Assembly: GCF_050003625.1 (NCBI RefSeq)
Contig: NC_134398.1
Location: forward strand, 89,045,832 to 89,109,831
Source of the DNA: Haematobia irritans
Taxonomy: Eukaryota; Arthropoda; Insecta; Diptera; Muscidae
Reading direction: 5' to 3'
DNA: 64,000 bases
A program made the position numbers and the translations under genes. Under the pieces are notes generated by a model. That model did not search any database, had not been told where the DNA came from, and was given only the letters and a program-made list of their open reading frames with translations. The first letter of the stretch is position 1, and each line of letters starts with the position of its first letter. Below, one piece after another: positions 43,859 through 53,102 of this stretch.

Positions 43859-44114
43859 CTGATAGTCTGTAAAGCGCATAACAGACTATCAGTTATTCCG
43901 GACGGAATGTCGGTGTTTGTAAAGAATCTTACAGTGTGTCGGATCGATACGACTTGTCGGCGATGACTAAATAATCGGTAAATGTGTTATCGATCCCATA
44001 AGCATGCAGCAGTATTGATTATGCCTTCGGACTTTACTTATAATGTGCACAATATATGGGATATGTTTGACACGAACACTGTCGTACGGAATAACTGATA
44101 GTCTGTAAAGCGCA
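43859..44114. mobile_element. TGCGCTTTACAG MITE with a head-to-head TIR junction
   Basis: The right end of one copy (ATAGTCTGTAAAGCGCA) is followed by TAA and then directly by CAGACTATCAGTTATTCC, the left TIR of the next copy minus its outer ~9 bp. The second copy runs to TGTAAAGCGCA at 44114, followed by TAA. The junction forms an imperfect hairpin. Confidence 0.75.
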
Positions 44115-44155
44115 TAAGTTAGTTGTTGCAAAAAGTAAATAGTAATATCAACATT

Positions 44156-44874
44156 AGGGCTGTTTTCTTTTAGCACTCGATGCAACATTTGTATGGGCTA
44201 TACAAAACATCGTTAGGTTAGGTTAGGTGGCAGCCCGATGTATCAGGCTCACTGAGACTATTCAGTCCATTGTGATACCACATTGGTGAACTTCTCTCTT
44301 ATAACTGAGTGCTGCCCGATTCCATGTTAAGCTCAATGACAAGGACCTCCTTTTTTTAGCCGAGTACGAACGGCGTTCCACATTGCAGTGAAACCACTGA
44401 GAGAAGCTTTGAAACCCTCAGAAATGTCACCAGCATTACTGAGGTTGGATAATCCACCGCTGAAAAACTTTTTGGTGTTCGGACGAAGCAGGAATCGAAC
44501 CCACGACCTTGTGTTTGCAAGGCGGGCATGCTCCCACAGAACATCGTTGCACTGGTGTTCTATCCAGAACATCTCATCAGTGCAAGTCGCACCGATGTTG
44601 CCAGATTATATTTTGATAAAGTGACGCTTCTTCGCTTCACAATAGCAATTTATTGTGACTAATTTATCGACAAAAATTAATTTCAAACTGATAGATTCAT
44701 AAATAATCGCAGCAGTAAATATTTATTACTAATTGGTGCATTTCATACATTAAAAATGCAAGATTTCACTTCTTTTCTGTGATTGTTTTTAAACAGCTGA
44801 TGACAGTGTTGTATATTTTTGGAGCTGTCCTGGATAAACGAGTACTATGTTTTCTTTTAGTCCTTCACGGCTAA
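44156..44874 (+). mobile_element. AGGGCTGTTTTC element, interrupted by a SINE and by MITE1
   Basis: Begins AGGGCTGTTTTCTTTTAGCA. It is interrupted at 44215-44539 by a SINE and ends near TCCTTCACGGCTAA, where MITE1 copy e starts. In the sister copy (24825-25150) the terminal segment 'aggg..agctaaaagaaaacagccct' follows the CACGGCT block; here it is lost. Confidence 0.75.
44215..44539 (-). mobile_element. tRNA-derived SINE with LINE-like 3' tail, TSD AACATCGTT
   Basis: On the minus strand a 5' tRNA-like head (44539 downward) contains a perfect RNA polymerase III B box GGTTCGATTCC (complement of 44491-44501) and a weaker A-box-like stretch ~40 nt upstream. The body follows. The 3' ~65 bp (GGTATCACAATGGACTGAAT ... 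GAGCCTGA ... CGGGCTGCCAC, then CCTAA repeats) matches the 3' end of the LINE copies at 19.4 and 38.7 kb. AACATCGTT is duplicated on both sides (44206-44214 and 44540-44548). Non-coding; transcription by Pol III and mobilisation by the LINE are inferred. Confidence 0.9.
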
Positions 44875-45190
44875 AGGCCGGTACTATGTTCATTCTTGCG
44901 AAAAATTTTTATAGCAACAATTATTTCGCACATAGAAAGCGGTATTTATTTAGGTAACTTGGAGCGCTATTTTACAGGAAGCGATATTGAATTAAGTTGG
45001 TGGTTGCTGTGTGTTATTACAAAATTAACATTTTATTTTCCTTGGGCAATTGATCTCCTTTGATCCTTTGTATAGTTTCGGAACAAAAATATAATCCGTG
45101 TTTGTGTTATAAACCCACACAAATATTTTTAATAAATAAATTATTTCTTAATTCACATTGCAAATGGCGCCATGATATAAACGTCAGTTT
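44875..45190 (+). mobile_element. MITE1 copy e, truncated
   Basis: Begins AGGCCGGTACTATGTTC after TAA and follows MITE1 to about AAACGTCAGTTTT. It then switches to sequence of the AGGGCCGG-type element in reverse orientation, so its distal ~110 bp and right TIR are gone. Confidence 0.75.
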
Positions 45191-45562
45191 TCAGTAGTTT
45201 CATAACATGGCGCCAATTGCAATGTGAATAAGAAATAATTTATTTATTAAACTGATTTTTGTGAATTTATAACACAAAAGTGGATCTGATTATTATTTAA
45301 AAATGTAATCTGATGATTGATAAAACAAAGTATAACATGGAGTTGTATTTCCATAATAAACTAGCAACAATATCTAGCCGCTCCCTACTATATGGTAGAA
45401 TATAAATAATGTACATATATAAAATGAAATTTAAACACAAATGTTAACAAAATAGTTGCGTATATATGTAATCTTTTCGTGACAGTCTGCGATGTTGTCA
45501 ATACATTTCGACGAAATAAACGCAAAAAAGTCCCAAAATGGCTGTTTTTCCCCTCAAAATAT
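45191..45562 (-). mobile_element. Fragment of AGGGCCGG-type element, target of the LTR retrotransposon
   Basis: Reverse-strand match to parts of 42797-43694 (aatggcgcca block, gttgtcaatacatttcgacgaaata block). It is split at ATAT by the LTR element and continues at 57013-57085 (tgtcaacactatcatttttcaacgcgaaac). The outer end is lost on both sides. Confidence 0.65.
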
Positions 45563-45989
45563 TGTTACGAATTTGATAATTATAGATTTAAGTTTATTTA
45601 AATTAGTTTCCGTTAATTTAAAATTTCAAATTGTAACGATAAAAATTCGCTATCACTTGTTGGAATCATCTATTCATTTTCTAGTACTTTCCTTAATTTC
45701 TTTTATGTTCTTTTGTTTGCTTATTTTCATATCGAAATGTTAGTTCTTACTCTCTCATAGAATAACAACCCCTTTTCTTTGTTATTTTGCTTTCTCATTT
45801 CATCTCATTGTCTATTGTCATTGTTGTTGTAGTAATGCGAGCATATATCTATGTGAGTGTGTATGTGTTTGGCAGCCACCTGATGAATAACTTAATGGTC
45901 GTAGATCCTTCTAGCGTTGTCAAAGAATGTTCTGGCGTTGCCAGAATATTGTAGTGCTGCCAGAATGTTCTCGTATTGCCAGACCGTCA

Positions 45990-46026
45990 TATATAAAAGC
46001 GCTCGCATGCTGCTAACGAGTCAGTC
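45990..46026 (+). promoter_or_regulatory. LTR core promoter: TATA box plus arthropod initiator
   Basis: TATATAAAAG at 45990-45999 and TCAGTC at 46021-46026, with 33 nt from the first T of TATA to the initiator A. TCAGT is the arthropod Inr consensus, so transcription probably starts at 46023. MITE1 begins 12 bp downstream. The same pair in the 3' LTR (56582 and 56613) is split by a MITE. Confidence 0.75.
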
Positions 46027-46340
46027 TTAATTAAAGGCCGGTACTATGTTCATTCTTGCGAAAATTTTTTATGGAAACCATTATTTCGCACATAGAAAGC
46101 GGCGTTTTTTTAGGTAGCTTGGAGCGCTATTTTACAGGGAGCGATATTGGATTAAGTTGGTGGTTGTTGCTTGTTTTTACAAAATAACATTTTGTTTTTC
46201 CTTGGGCAGAGGAAAAAGTTGGCAACACTGAGAACAAGCAGACGTATAACTTTATCGCGGAAAATATTTTTTTATTTTATTTATAAATATTTGATAATAT
46301 TGCTGACCCAGGCAATTCTACTGCAAATATTGCAAAGAAT

Positions 46341-47684
46341 ATGCCTGGCCGTATCCCACAAGACATGGAGTTTGATGTAGCTGAGGTAGAAATACCACCA
46401 ACAAATCATCATCAACAGGCTATCATTGCCGGTAACAATAACAACGATCAAATCAGCTTACAATCGAATGATCGCAAAAGACAAAGGCTTGAAAAAGCAA
46501 TAACATCGCCAGATATCGACCTGTCAGAAAAATTAAAAAACTACAAACCCACTGACCAGAACAGGTTTGGCATTCTAGGAGTGTTAGCAGATGTCAATAT
46601 TGGAAGTCCCAGTACAAGTGCACAAGCCCCCACCAAAAACAACATTAACAACAACACAAAAATACAAAAACCAAAATGGTGTCCACCCATTATCATTTAT
46701 AATGTTAACATAAAAACTCTTGTTGACACTCTTCGTAACACAATACCGACATTTTCTTTCAAAATTAAAAATATCAACAAAAATAAAAGCAAGCTTTACT
46801 TTTCAGATGTGATTGTTCATGCATCAATGATGGCAATCCTAAGGGAGAAAAACATACATTCATATTCTTTCACACCGAAAGAACTGAAACAAATATCTCT
46901 AATAATTAGAGGCCTCACTCCAGATACTGACACTGGAGAAATTGTATCTGAACTGAATACTATTGTTCCCGACACTGTGGCAAGCGTAGTCAAATTCACT
47001 ACCCCAAATTCCATAAAGAATAATATTGATACCGGACTTTTTCTTGTATCACTATTTCCAGGTAAAACATTGAGTGACGTTTCTAAAATAAACGCACTAC
47101 AAAGTCAAATAATTGAATGGGAGAAACCAAAAAAAAAAGGGGAAGACATACAGTGTCGCCGATGTCAGAGATGGGGTCACACCTCAAAAAATTGCAATTC
47201 GGGGTACAGATGCGTGAAATGTAATCAAGATCATAACCCTGGTGAATGTCAACGAAAGAGAGAAGATAATAAAGAACCATTTTGCAATAATTGCAAAGAG
47301 TCGGGACACCCCGCAAACTGGCGAGGCTGCCCCACTTACAAAAAATATGCAGCAGCCAGAAAACAAAGGATTGCCAAAGCAATAGAAGAACGTTCCATTG
47401 CAAGAAGCAATGTACAAAAAGCAATTGGTGTATCAAATATCATTCCCGAGCAAAGTTTTGCAAGTCTTTTCAAGTCACATCCTGTGCAGAGTCAGACAAC
47501 ACAAAAACCCTCTATTATAGAGCAATTTATGAGACTGAGTTCACTTTTCCTTGAACCAGAAGAACTAACAATTGAGCAGGAGGTAAACATATTCATTTCT
47601 GAATACTCAAAAATGAATAAAGCGGAAGCCAAAACTGAATTTATTCGTATTCTTAACAAAATTAAAACTAAATATGGACCATAG
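46341..47684 (+). CDS. LINE copy D ORF1 protein (Jockey-type gag), 447 aa
   Basis: The ATG at 46341 (MPGRIPQDME) opens an uninterrupted frame. N-terminal Asn/Gln-rich tail; a middle region typical of Jockey ORF1 (PPIIIYNVNIKTLVDTLRNT, FTPKELKQISLIIRGLTPDT); then three zinc knuckles at about residues 270-335: CRRCQRWGHTSKNC, CVKCNQDHNPGEC and CNNCKESGHPANWRGC. The expected role is RNA binding and nuclear RNP formation. The stop overlaps the ORF2 ATG within ATGGACCATAG, suggesting termination-reinitiation coupling. No lesion seen. Confidence 0.92.
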   Translation: MPGRIPQDMEFDVAEVEIPPTNHHQQAIIAGNNNNDQISLQSNDRKRQRLEKAITSPDIDLSEKLKNYKPTDQNRFGILGVLADVNIGSPSTSAQAPTKNNINNNTKIQKPKWCPPIIIYNVNIKTLVDTLRNTIPTFSFKIKNINKNKSKLYFSDVIVHASMMAILREKNIHSYSFTPKELKQISLIIRGLTPDTDTGEIVSELNTIVPDTVASVVKFTTPNSIKNNIDTGLFLVSLFPGKTLSDVSKINALQSQIIEWEKPKKKGEDIQCRRCQRWGHTSKNCNSGYRCVKCNQDHNPGECQRKREDNKEPFCNNCKESGHPANWRGCPTYKKYAAARKQRIAKAIEERSIARSNVQKAIGVSNIIPEQSFASLFKSHPVQSQTTQKPSIIEQFMRLSSLFLEPEELTIEQEVNIFISEYSKMNKAEAKTEFIRILNKIKTKYGP

Positions 47685-50580
47685 ATCCATACATTTTTTA
47701 ACTTTTAATATAAGATCTCTGGTTGATACCAGTAGACAGATTGACCTTAAGAATACCCTACTGCACAACAATATTGACATTGGCTTCATCCAGGAATGCC
47801 ATCTGAAAAGAAATAGAAGACCACAAATAAATGGATATAATTTAGTATACGATAACTCACCATTAGGTGTTGCTGTTGTTGTAAAAAATACATTTCATTA
47901 TGAGAGAGTTTATTTAAATGATGTTGGTTTCAAAGCCTCCTTCATAAAAGTTGAATCGTCCTGTAATAATATAAGGAAAAGATATTTGCTTGGGTCTGTG
48001 TATATTCCTTGCAACCACCCAGTTCAGTCGTTAGAATCTGACTTGGAAAAATTACTGAATCTTTGTCAGAACTTTGATGTATTTATACTTGGCGGTGATC
48101 TTAATTCAAGAAATCCGGCTTGGGGCGATGTAGTCGAGAATTCAAATGGTAAAATTCTGTTCAATTGGCTGGAAAATCATACATTGGATGTCGCCAGGTT
48201 ATGTGATTCTTCGCCATCATACCCGAATGGTCCATCCTATCTTGATCATTTTTTAGTTAGTTCTCATCTGATCAGTGGAAATGGAACAAATTATTCAATT
48301 TCAACTTTATCATCATTCTCAGATCATTTTCCACTTAAACTTACCCTATCATTTGAACATTCTGGTCTTTTATTGAGAGCTCCAATTACCATCACCTCTT
48401 ATAAAAACACAAACTGGAACAATTTTCGCAGAGATATGGATCTTTCCTCTATTCAATTAATGCCTCAACACAACAACAATCTGAACAATACTGAAATCGA
48501 TAACTTAATTGAAGAATTCAATGAAAGTTACAAAAGAATACATAATTCACACTCTCAACAAATTCAAATCACCAATAATAAATTCCCGCTGTCGGAAAGA
48601 ACGAAAAAACTTTTCAAAATTAAACATAACTGGCAAAAACAACTGAAAAACATATTTCACCGTACCGGAAACAGATTGAGTAGTGAGTATACCATTCTCT
48701 CGAAACAAATCCAGCTATTAAAAATAATAATTAAGGAATCAGTTAACATTGAGCAAGCTGAAAAATTTAAACAAAAACTACAAAACATCAAACCTGGTCC
48801 GTCCGCATTCAAGGAAATTTACCAAATAACGGGGAAAATAAAATCCCCATTTTGCAGTCATATCAATATCAATGACAATATTTCCACAAATCACAATGAA
48901 ATAGCAAATCATTTCCAGCAATATTACACTACTGTCTTCCGGAGCACAACCCCCCCTAATCCAATCTCGGATTTTTACACAAAAGTACCTGCTTATCTCA
49001 GGGCTACAACTCCGCATATTTACTCATTTGATAATAACCTAAATGCATCTCAAAATTCTGATAGCTTACATTTTACAAATATGGAGCAGATCGGGAATAT
49101 AATACAACGCATAAATAATAAAAAGTCGACTGGTATTGATGAAATCTCAAACTTTATTATTAAAAAATTCCCCAGTACGACATTAAAAATACTTACATTT
49201 ATATTTAATCACTGTATAAATAATGGATATTTTCCCTCAGTGTGGAAAATTGCAAAAATATTGCCGATCAAGAAAAAATCTGATAGCGCTGAACCAGCAG
49301 ACTTCCGGCCAATCTCTCTCTTATCTAATATTGGAAAACTTTTTGAACATGTACTAAAAGAGAAAATTACAAATGATTACATAATTGATCCAATATCAAA
49401 TTTCCAATTTGGCTTCAGAAAAAACCATTCCACCCAGCATGCACTTTTAAAATTCCATAATGATATCATTTCAAACCTCAATAGCAAAAAATGTACTGTT
49501 GCCATTGCACTTGACATTCAGAAAGCGTTCGACACAGTATGTCACATGGGAATTTTGTATAAACTTGCTGGACTGGATACTGATCCATTCATTGTGAAAA
49601 TTCTTACCAGCTATCTCACGAACCGGAAATTCTTTGTAAATATTCAAGGTACATCCTCCAGTCTAGGCGAGGCAAACAGCGGGGTACCTCAAGGAAGCGT
49701 ACTGGCTCCATATCTTTTCAACATCTTCCTGAATGATTTTCCGCACACTCATGCTGAATCACAGGCGATTCTTTATGCTGATGATTGTTTGATTTATGCC
49801 CACAGCTCCTCTCCGGCGGATGAATTGGATAAAGCATTTGACCATCTCAAACTCATCAATGAATACTACGAAAAATGGGGTATAACAATTAATGCATCAA
49901 AATCTGAAGCGATATGCATAAGAAATGCATCTGGTAAATGTCCCAGGTTTGTAGTCCCGGAAAGCAAAACACTCAAACTCACGCTAAATGGCATCGAAAT
50001 TCCCTTCGAGACCGAAATAAAATATCTGGGAGTCACATTCGACAACTTGCTAAAGTTTAACACACATGCACGAGCAACACTGAAAAAGACAAAGCGTGTA
50101 CTAGGATCATTCTCCTACATTCTGGGAAACAAATACTTACCTCAAAAAACAAAACTCCTACTTTATAAAGTAGCCATAAGACCAATCTTGATATACGGAT
50201 TTCCAATCTGGTTCACTATCTCCCCGACAGTGGCTAATGAATTGGAGATCCTCGAACGGAAAGTCTTGAGAAAATGTGTCAAAAAGCATTATCAAAGCCG
50301 CGAAAAAAAATTCTCGAATTCCCATATTTAAGAAATATCTGGAATTCAACCTCTATGCAGATACGCATTCAACCTCCAGCGAACATTTATTGAGAGGCTT
50401 GCTACTCACGAAAATGAACTGTTGAGCACAATTTATAACATTGAAGAATACTCTAACTGGTCTGATTCTAAATATTTATCATCCGTTGCCATCATCAATG
50501 AAAACCTGGACAATGAATCAGCCAATCACACTTTGCCGCAGTTTTTCCAGCAAACAACACCTGGAACGCATAGAGGATAG
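47674..50580 (+). pseudogene. LINE copy D ORF2: endonuclease and reverse transcriptase, one premature stop
   Basis: Starts at 47674 (MDHRSIHFLTFNIRSLVDTS). Endonuclease blocks: FLTFNIRSL, FIQECHL, GGDLNSRNPAWGD, and SFSDHFPL near residue ~220. RT blocks: DFRPISLLSN, FGFRKNHSTQHALL, VAIALDIQKAFDTV, SGVPQGSVLAPYLFN and LYADDCLIY (near residue 700). A TAA at 50329-50331 ends the frame after 885 codons, yet the same frame stays open for 82 more codons to a TAG at 50578-50580 (FNLQRTFIERL ... QQTTPGTHRG). One point mutation therefore seems to have truncated the C-terminus. No RNase H domain. Confidence 0.88.
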
Positions 50581-51585
50581 TTAATAATTATGTTAATTTC
50601 TTTTTACTATAAACTAGTCATAGAAAGAAACATGCTCATATATATTTTATTTAGATCATTAGATCTATAAAAAAAAAACAAAAACAAAAACATGAATCGC
50701 CAAAATTCACTTACTTACCTTTAACACAAACGTACCTACATTATGCTTATGCATATTCGATTTAATATGTGATATTAATGTATAATTACTTACCTTTTCT
50801 ATAAATGTTACTGTATTAGCGTTCGTAGCTAACACACAAATTGTTATCTCGTTTTAAGTGTTTTGTAGTTGTAGATTATTTATTATAAACGCAGACATTC
50901 ATGCTCTGCAAGCAACAGTAAAGGTCTAGAGCAAGCCTTATTTTCATTCATCCAATGTGCAATATACGCACAATCGATATATTTACTATGAAGCAAGTTG
51001 CTGTATTACATTAAAAACCGTGTATTAGAACAAGACAAATATAGTTCTAAGTTTACTATAACTTATCGATAAGTCCACATCAACAATGTAATCGAAATGA
51101 ATAAGTCTCAAATAAAAAATATATACTTACTTACTTTTTCCTTGGGCAATTGATCTGCTATTCCTTTGATCCTTTGTATAGTTTCGGAACAAAAATATGG
51201 TCCGTGTTTGATTTATAAACCCGCACAAATAGTTTTTAATAAATAAATTATTTCTTAATTCACATTTCAAATGGCGCCGTGCTATAAACGTCAGTTTTTC
51301 AACACGAAAAAACAAAGTATCACAAATGGAAAAAATTTAACAAATTTTTCGCATTTTTTGGTTTTGTATGGAGTTTCAACGCGAAAACCGAACAGAGTAC
51401 CGGCCTTTAAGCGTCAAACGAATAACATCAGTGTGAACGAATTGTAAAGTGAAGTCATAGTAAATAAATTGTAGATTAACGTTATTTGAAACGAACAATG
51501 TTTTAATTGTCGGGTAATTAAAAACGCCTAAATATAAAAACGTAACAATTGGTATCGGAAGTGAAATAACAAAAAAAAATCTACA

Positions 51586-53052
51586 ATGAAGTTTAATGAG
51601 CTTCGTGTGGAAGACTTAAAAAAGGAATTGAGCAAACTGGAGCTGCCGACAACAGGCAATAAGGCCCAGCTTCAAAAGCGTCTACTGGAAGAGTTTGAAC
51701 GGCGTAATATGGACATTGCGACGCATGAGTTTGATTATAAGGAAGACATTGATGAATCAATACTCGTCAATACAAGCAGTGTAGAAACTCCATCTGTGGC
51801 TTCGAGTGTTGTGGATTACACATCAATGCTCAATGTTTTGAGCAAAATGATGGAAGAAAACTCTAAAAAAATCATGGATGAGAATTCTAGAAAAATGGAA
51901 GAAAATTCTAGAAAAATGGAAGAAAATTCTAGAAAATTGCTGAAAGAAAATGCCCTACAAATTGAAGCAAATTCTAGAAAAATGGAAGAAAATTCTAGAA
52001 AATTGCTTAAAGAAAATGCCCTACAAATGGAAGCAAGTTCTAGAAAATTGGAAGAAAAATTCGACGAAAATTCTAGAATTCTCAACGAAAAATTACAACA
52101 AATTTCTGAAGGCATGGAGAAACGTGTGGACCATATAGAAAATCAAATTGTGGAATTGGATAAGAAAGTTCTTTCCGTGGATGAGAAAATTATGGTTCAT
52201 GATGAGAAGTTTCTGCACATCGAGAAAAAAATGTCAGAGCTGGAAATTAAAGGTGGTCCAGTGCGCGTCATCGAGGGCTCAAAAATCAAAACTACTGTTT
52301 TCGATGGCTCAACGTCATTTGATGTCTTCAAATTCCAATTCGAAATGGTTGCTTGTAGAAATTTGTGGAATGACGATGATAAAGCAATTGAACTTCTATT
52401 GGCATTAAAGGGCAATGCTGCTGATGTGATACAAAGCATTCCCGCTTCTTCTAGAAATAACTATAATGAAGTAATAGCGGCACTTCAACGCAAGTATGGT
52501 GGAGAGCACAAGCAGGACATCTTCAGAATGGAATTGAGAGGAAGAATCCAGAAATCGAATGAAACCCTACAAGATTTCGCAACAGAAGTTGAGCGGCTAG
52601 TGCTTTTGACATACCCAGGTGAGAGTCATCCTCTTGTGGACCGCATCAAGATTGAAACCTTCGTCAATGGAATTCGAGACCCAGATATAAAATGTGCAAC
52701 ATACGCGTCACAAAAGGCTACATTCGCTGAAACAGTAACATTCGCACTTGCACAGGAGACTGCGAGATTGCTAGCTCGGCTTCAAATTCACAAGGTACGT
52801 AAAGTAGAGACAGAGTGTGATGAATCAAAGTCCGTTATTGAGTCGATGAAAGAGGCCATGAAGCAGGCAATGCAAGAAATGAAGCAAGAGGCAAATAAAT
52901 CCCGGATCAAATGCTATAACTGTGATAAGCCGGGACATCTAGCTCGAGAATGCAAAGCACGACGCAAACGGTCAAGATCCACATCACCATCTCCATTAAA
53001 CAATAGCCATAAGAAGGTGACCCCACAGTCAAGTGAGTCACCTTTAAACTAA
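51586..53052 (+). CDS. LTR element Gag with N-terminal SAP-like domain, 488 aa
   Basis: ATG at 51586, ~38 bp after the LTR. Residues ~3-38 (LRVEDLKKELSKLELPTTGN, then KAQLQKRLLEEF) match the helix-extended-helix pattern of SAP DNA-binding domains. Residues ~75-215 are a long coiled coil built partly from heptads of the MEENSRK type. The retrotransposon gag capsid region follows (~235-400; VFDGSTSFDVFKFQFEM, LLALKGNAADVI, RKYGGEHKQDIFRMELRGRI). A single CCHC knuckle CYNCDKPGHLAREC precedes a basic tail. Open throughout. The frame ends at a slippery site. Packaging role from family; SAP function inferred. Confidence 0.88.
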   Translation: MKFNELRVEDLKKELSKLELPTTGNKAQLQKRLLEEFERRNMDIATHEFDYKEDIDESILVNTSSVETPSVASSVVDYTSMLNVLSKMMEENSKKIMDENSRKMEENSRKMEENSRKLLKENALQIEANSRKMEENSRKLLKENALQMEASSRKLEEKFDENSRILNEKLQQISEGMEKRVDHIENQIVELDKKVLSVDEKIMVHDEKFLHIEKKMSELEIKGGPVRVIEGSKIKTTVFDGSTSFDVFKFQFEMVACRNLWNDDDKAIELLLALKGNAADVIQSIPASSRNNYNEVIAALQRKYGGEHKQDIFRMELRGRIQKSNETLQDFATEVERLVLLTYPGESHPLVDRIKIETFVNGIRDPDIKCATYASQKATFAETVTFALAQETARLLARLQIHKVRKVETECDESKSVIESMKEAMKQAMQEMKQEANKSRIKCYNCDKPGHLARECKARRKRSRSTSPSPLNNSHKKVTPQSSESPLN

Positions 53053-53102
53053 ATCGAGCTAGTTCAGCGGGGCAAGAGCTGGCTCCCACAGACGATGGCC
53101 CC
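53043..53102 (+). promoter_or_regulatory. Gag-Pol -1 frameshift signal: TTTAAAC plus possible pseudoknot
   Basis: The heptamer T TTA AAC (53043-53049) is in the correct phase of the gag frame, and the gag stop TAA is the next codon (53050-53052). Shifting by -1 opens a frame that runs without stops into the protease. Stem 1 could form between 53056-53062 (GAGCTAG) and 53079-53085 (CTGGCTC; one G-U pair), 6 nt after the heptamer. Stem 2 could form between loop bases 53069-53073 (GGGGC) and 53098-53102 (GCCCC), giving an H-type pseudoknot. The structure is inferred by eye. Confidence 0.75.

Larger units (their letters stand above)
46209..51134 (+). mobile_element. LINE copy D, Jockey-type, full-length, 14-bp TSD
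   Basis: TTTTTCCTTGGGCA is duplicated at 46195-46208 and 51135-51148, and its removal restores MITE1. 4926 bp with ORF1 (zinc knuckles) and ORF2 (endonuclease and RT, no RNase H), as in the Jockey clade. The 3' end is not poly-A but ends in a short CTTA-type repeat (ATACTTACTTAC). One in-frame stop mars ORF2. Confidence 0.93.
46035..51406 (+). mobile_element. MITE1 copy f in the 5' LTR, split by LINE copy D
   Basis: Left part 46035-46208, right part 51135-51406. Ends AGGCCGGTACTATGTTC and GAGTACCGGCCT. TTAA flanks it on both sides, with one A fewer than the uninterrupted 3' LTR sequence. Confidence 0.9.
45563..51547 (+). repeat. 5' LTR, split by nested MITE1 and LINE
   Basis: LTR sequence at 45563-46034 and about 51407-51547, with the 5.4-kb MITE1/LINE nest between. 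Followed by ATTGGTATCGGAAGTG, a plausible primer-binding site starting TGG. Confidence 0.9.

Noticed and set aside
44215..44229. TTAGG repeats as telomeric DNA
   Set aside because: Only three units, and they are the end of a SINE with a clean target-site duplication.
44485..44539. A functional tRNA gene, suggested by the perfect B box
   Set aside because: Poor A box, no cloverleaf with a plausible acceptor stem, and the sequence continues into a SINE body.
50329..50331. Programmed stop readthrough in LINE copy D ORF2
   Set aside because: No readthrough context is visible, and a single point mutation is simpler.
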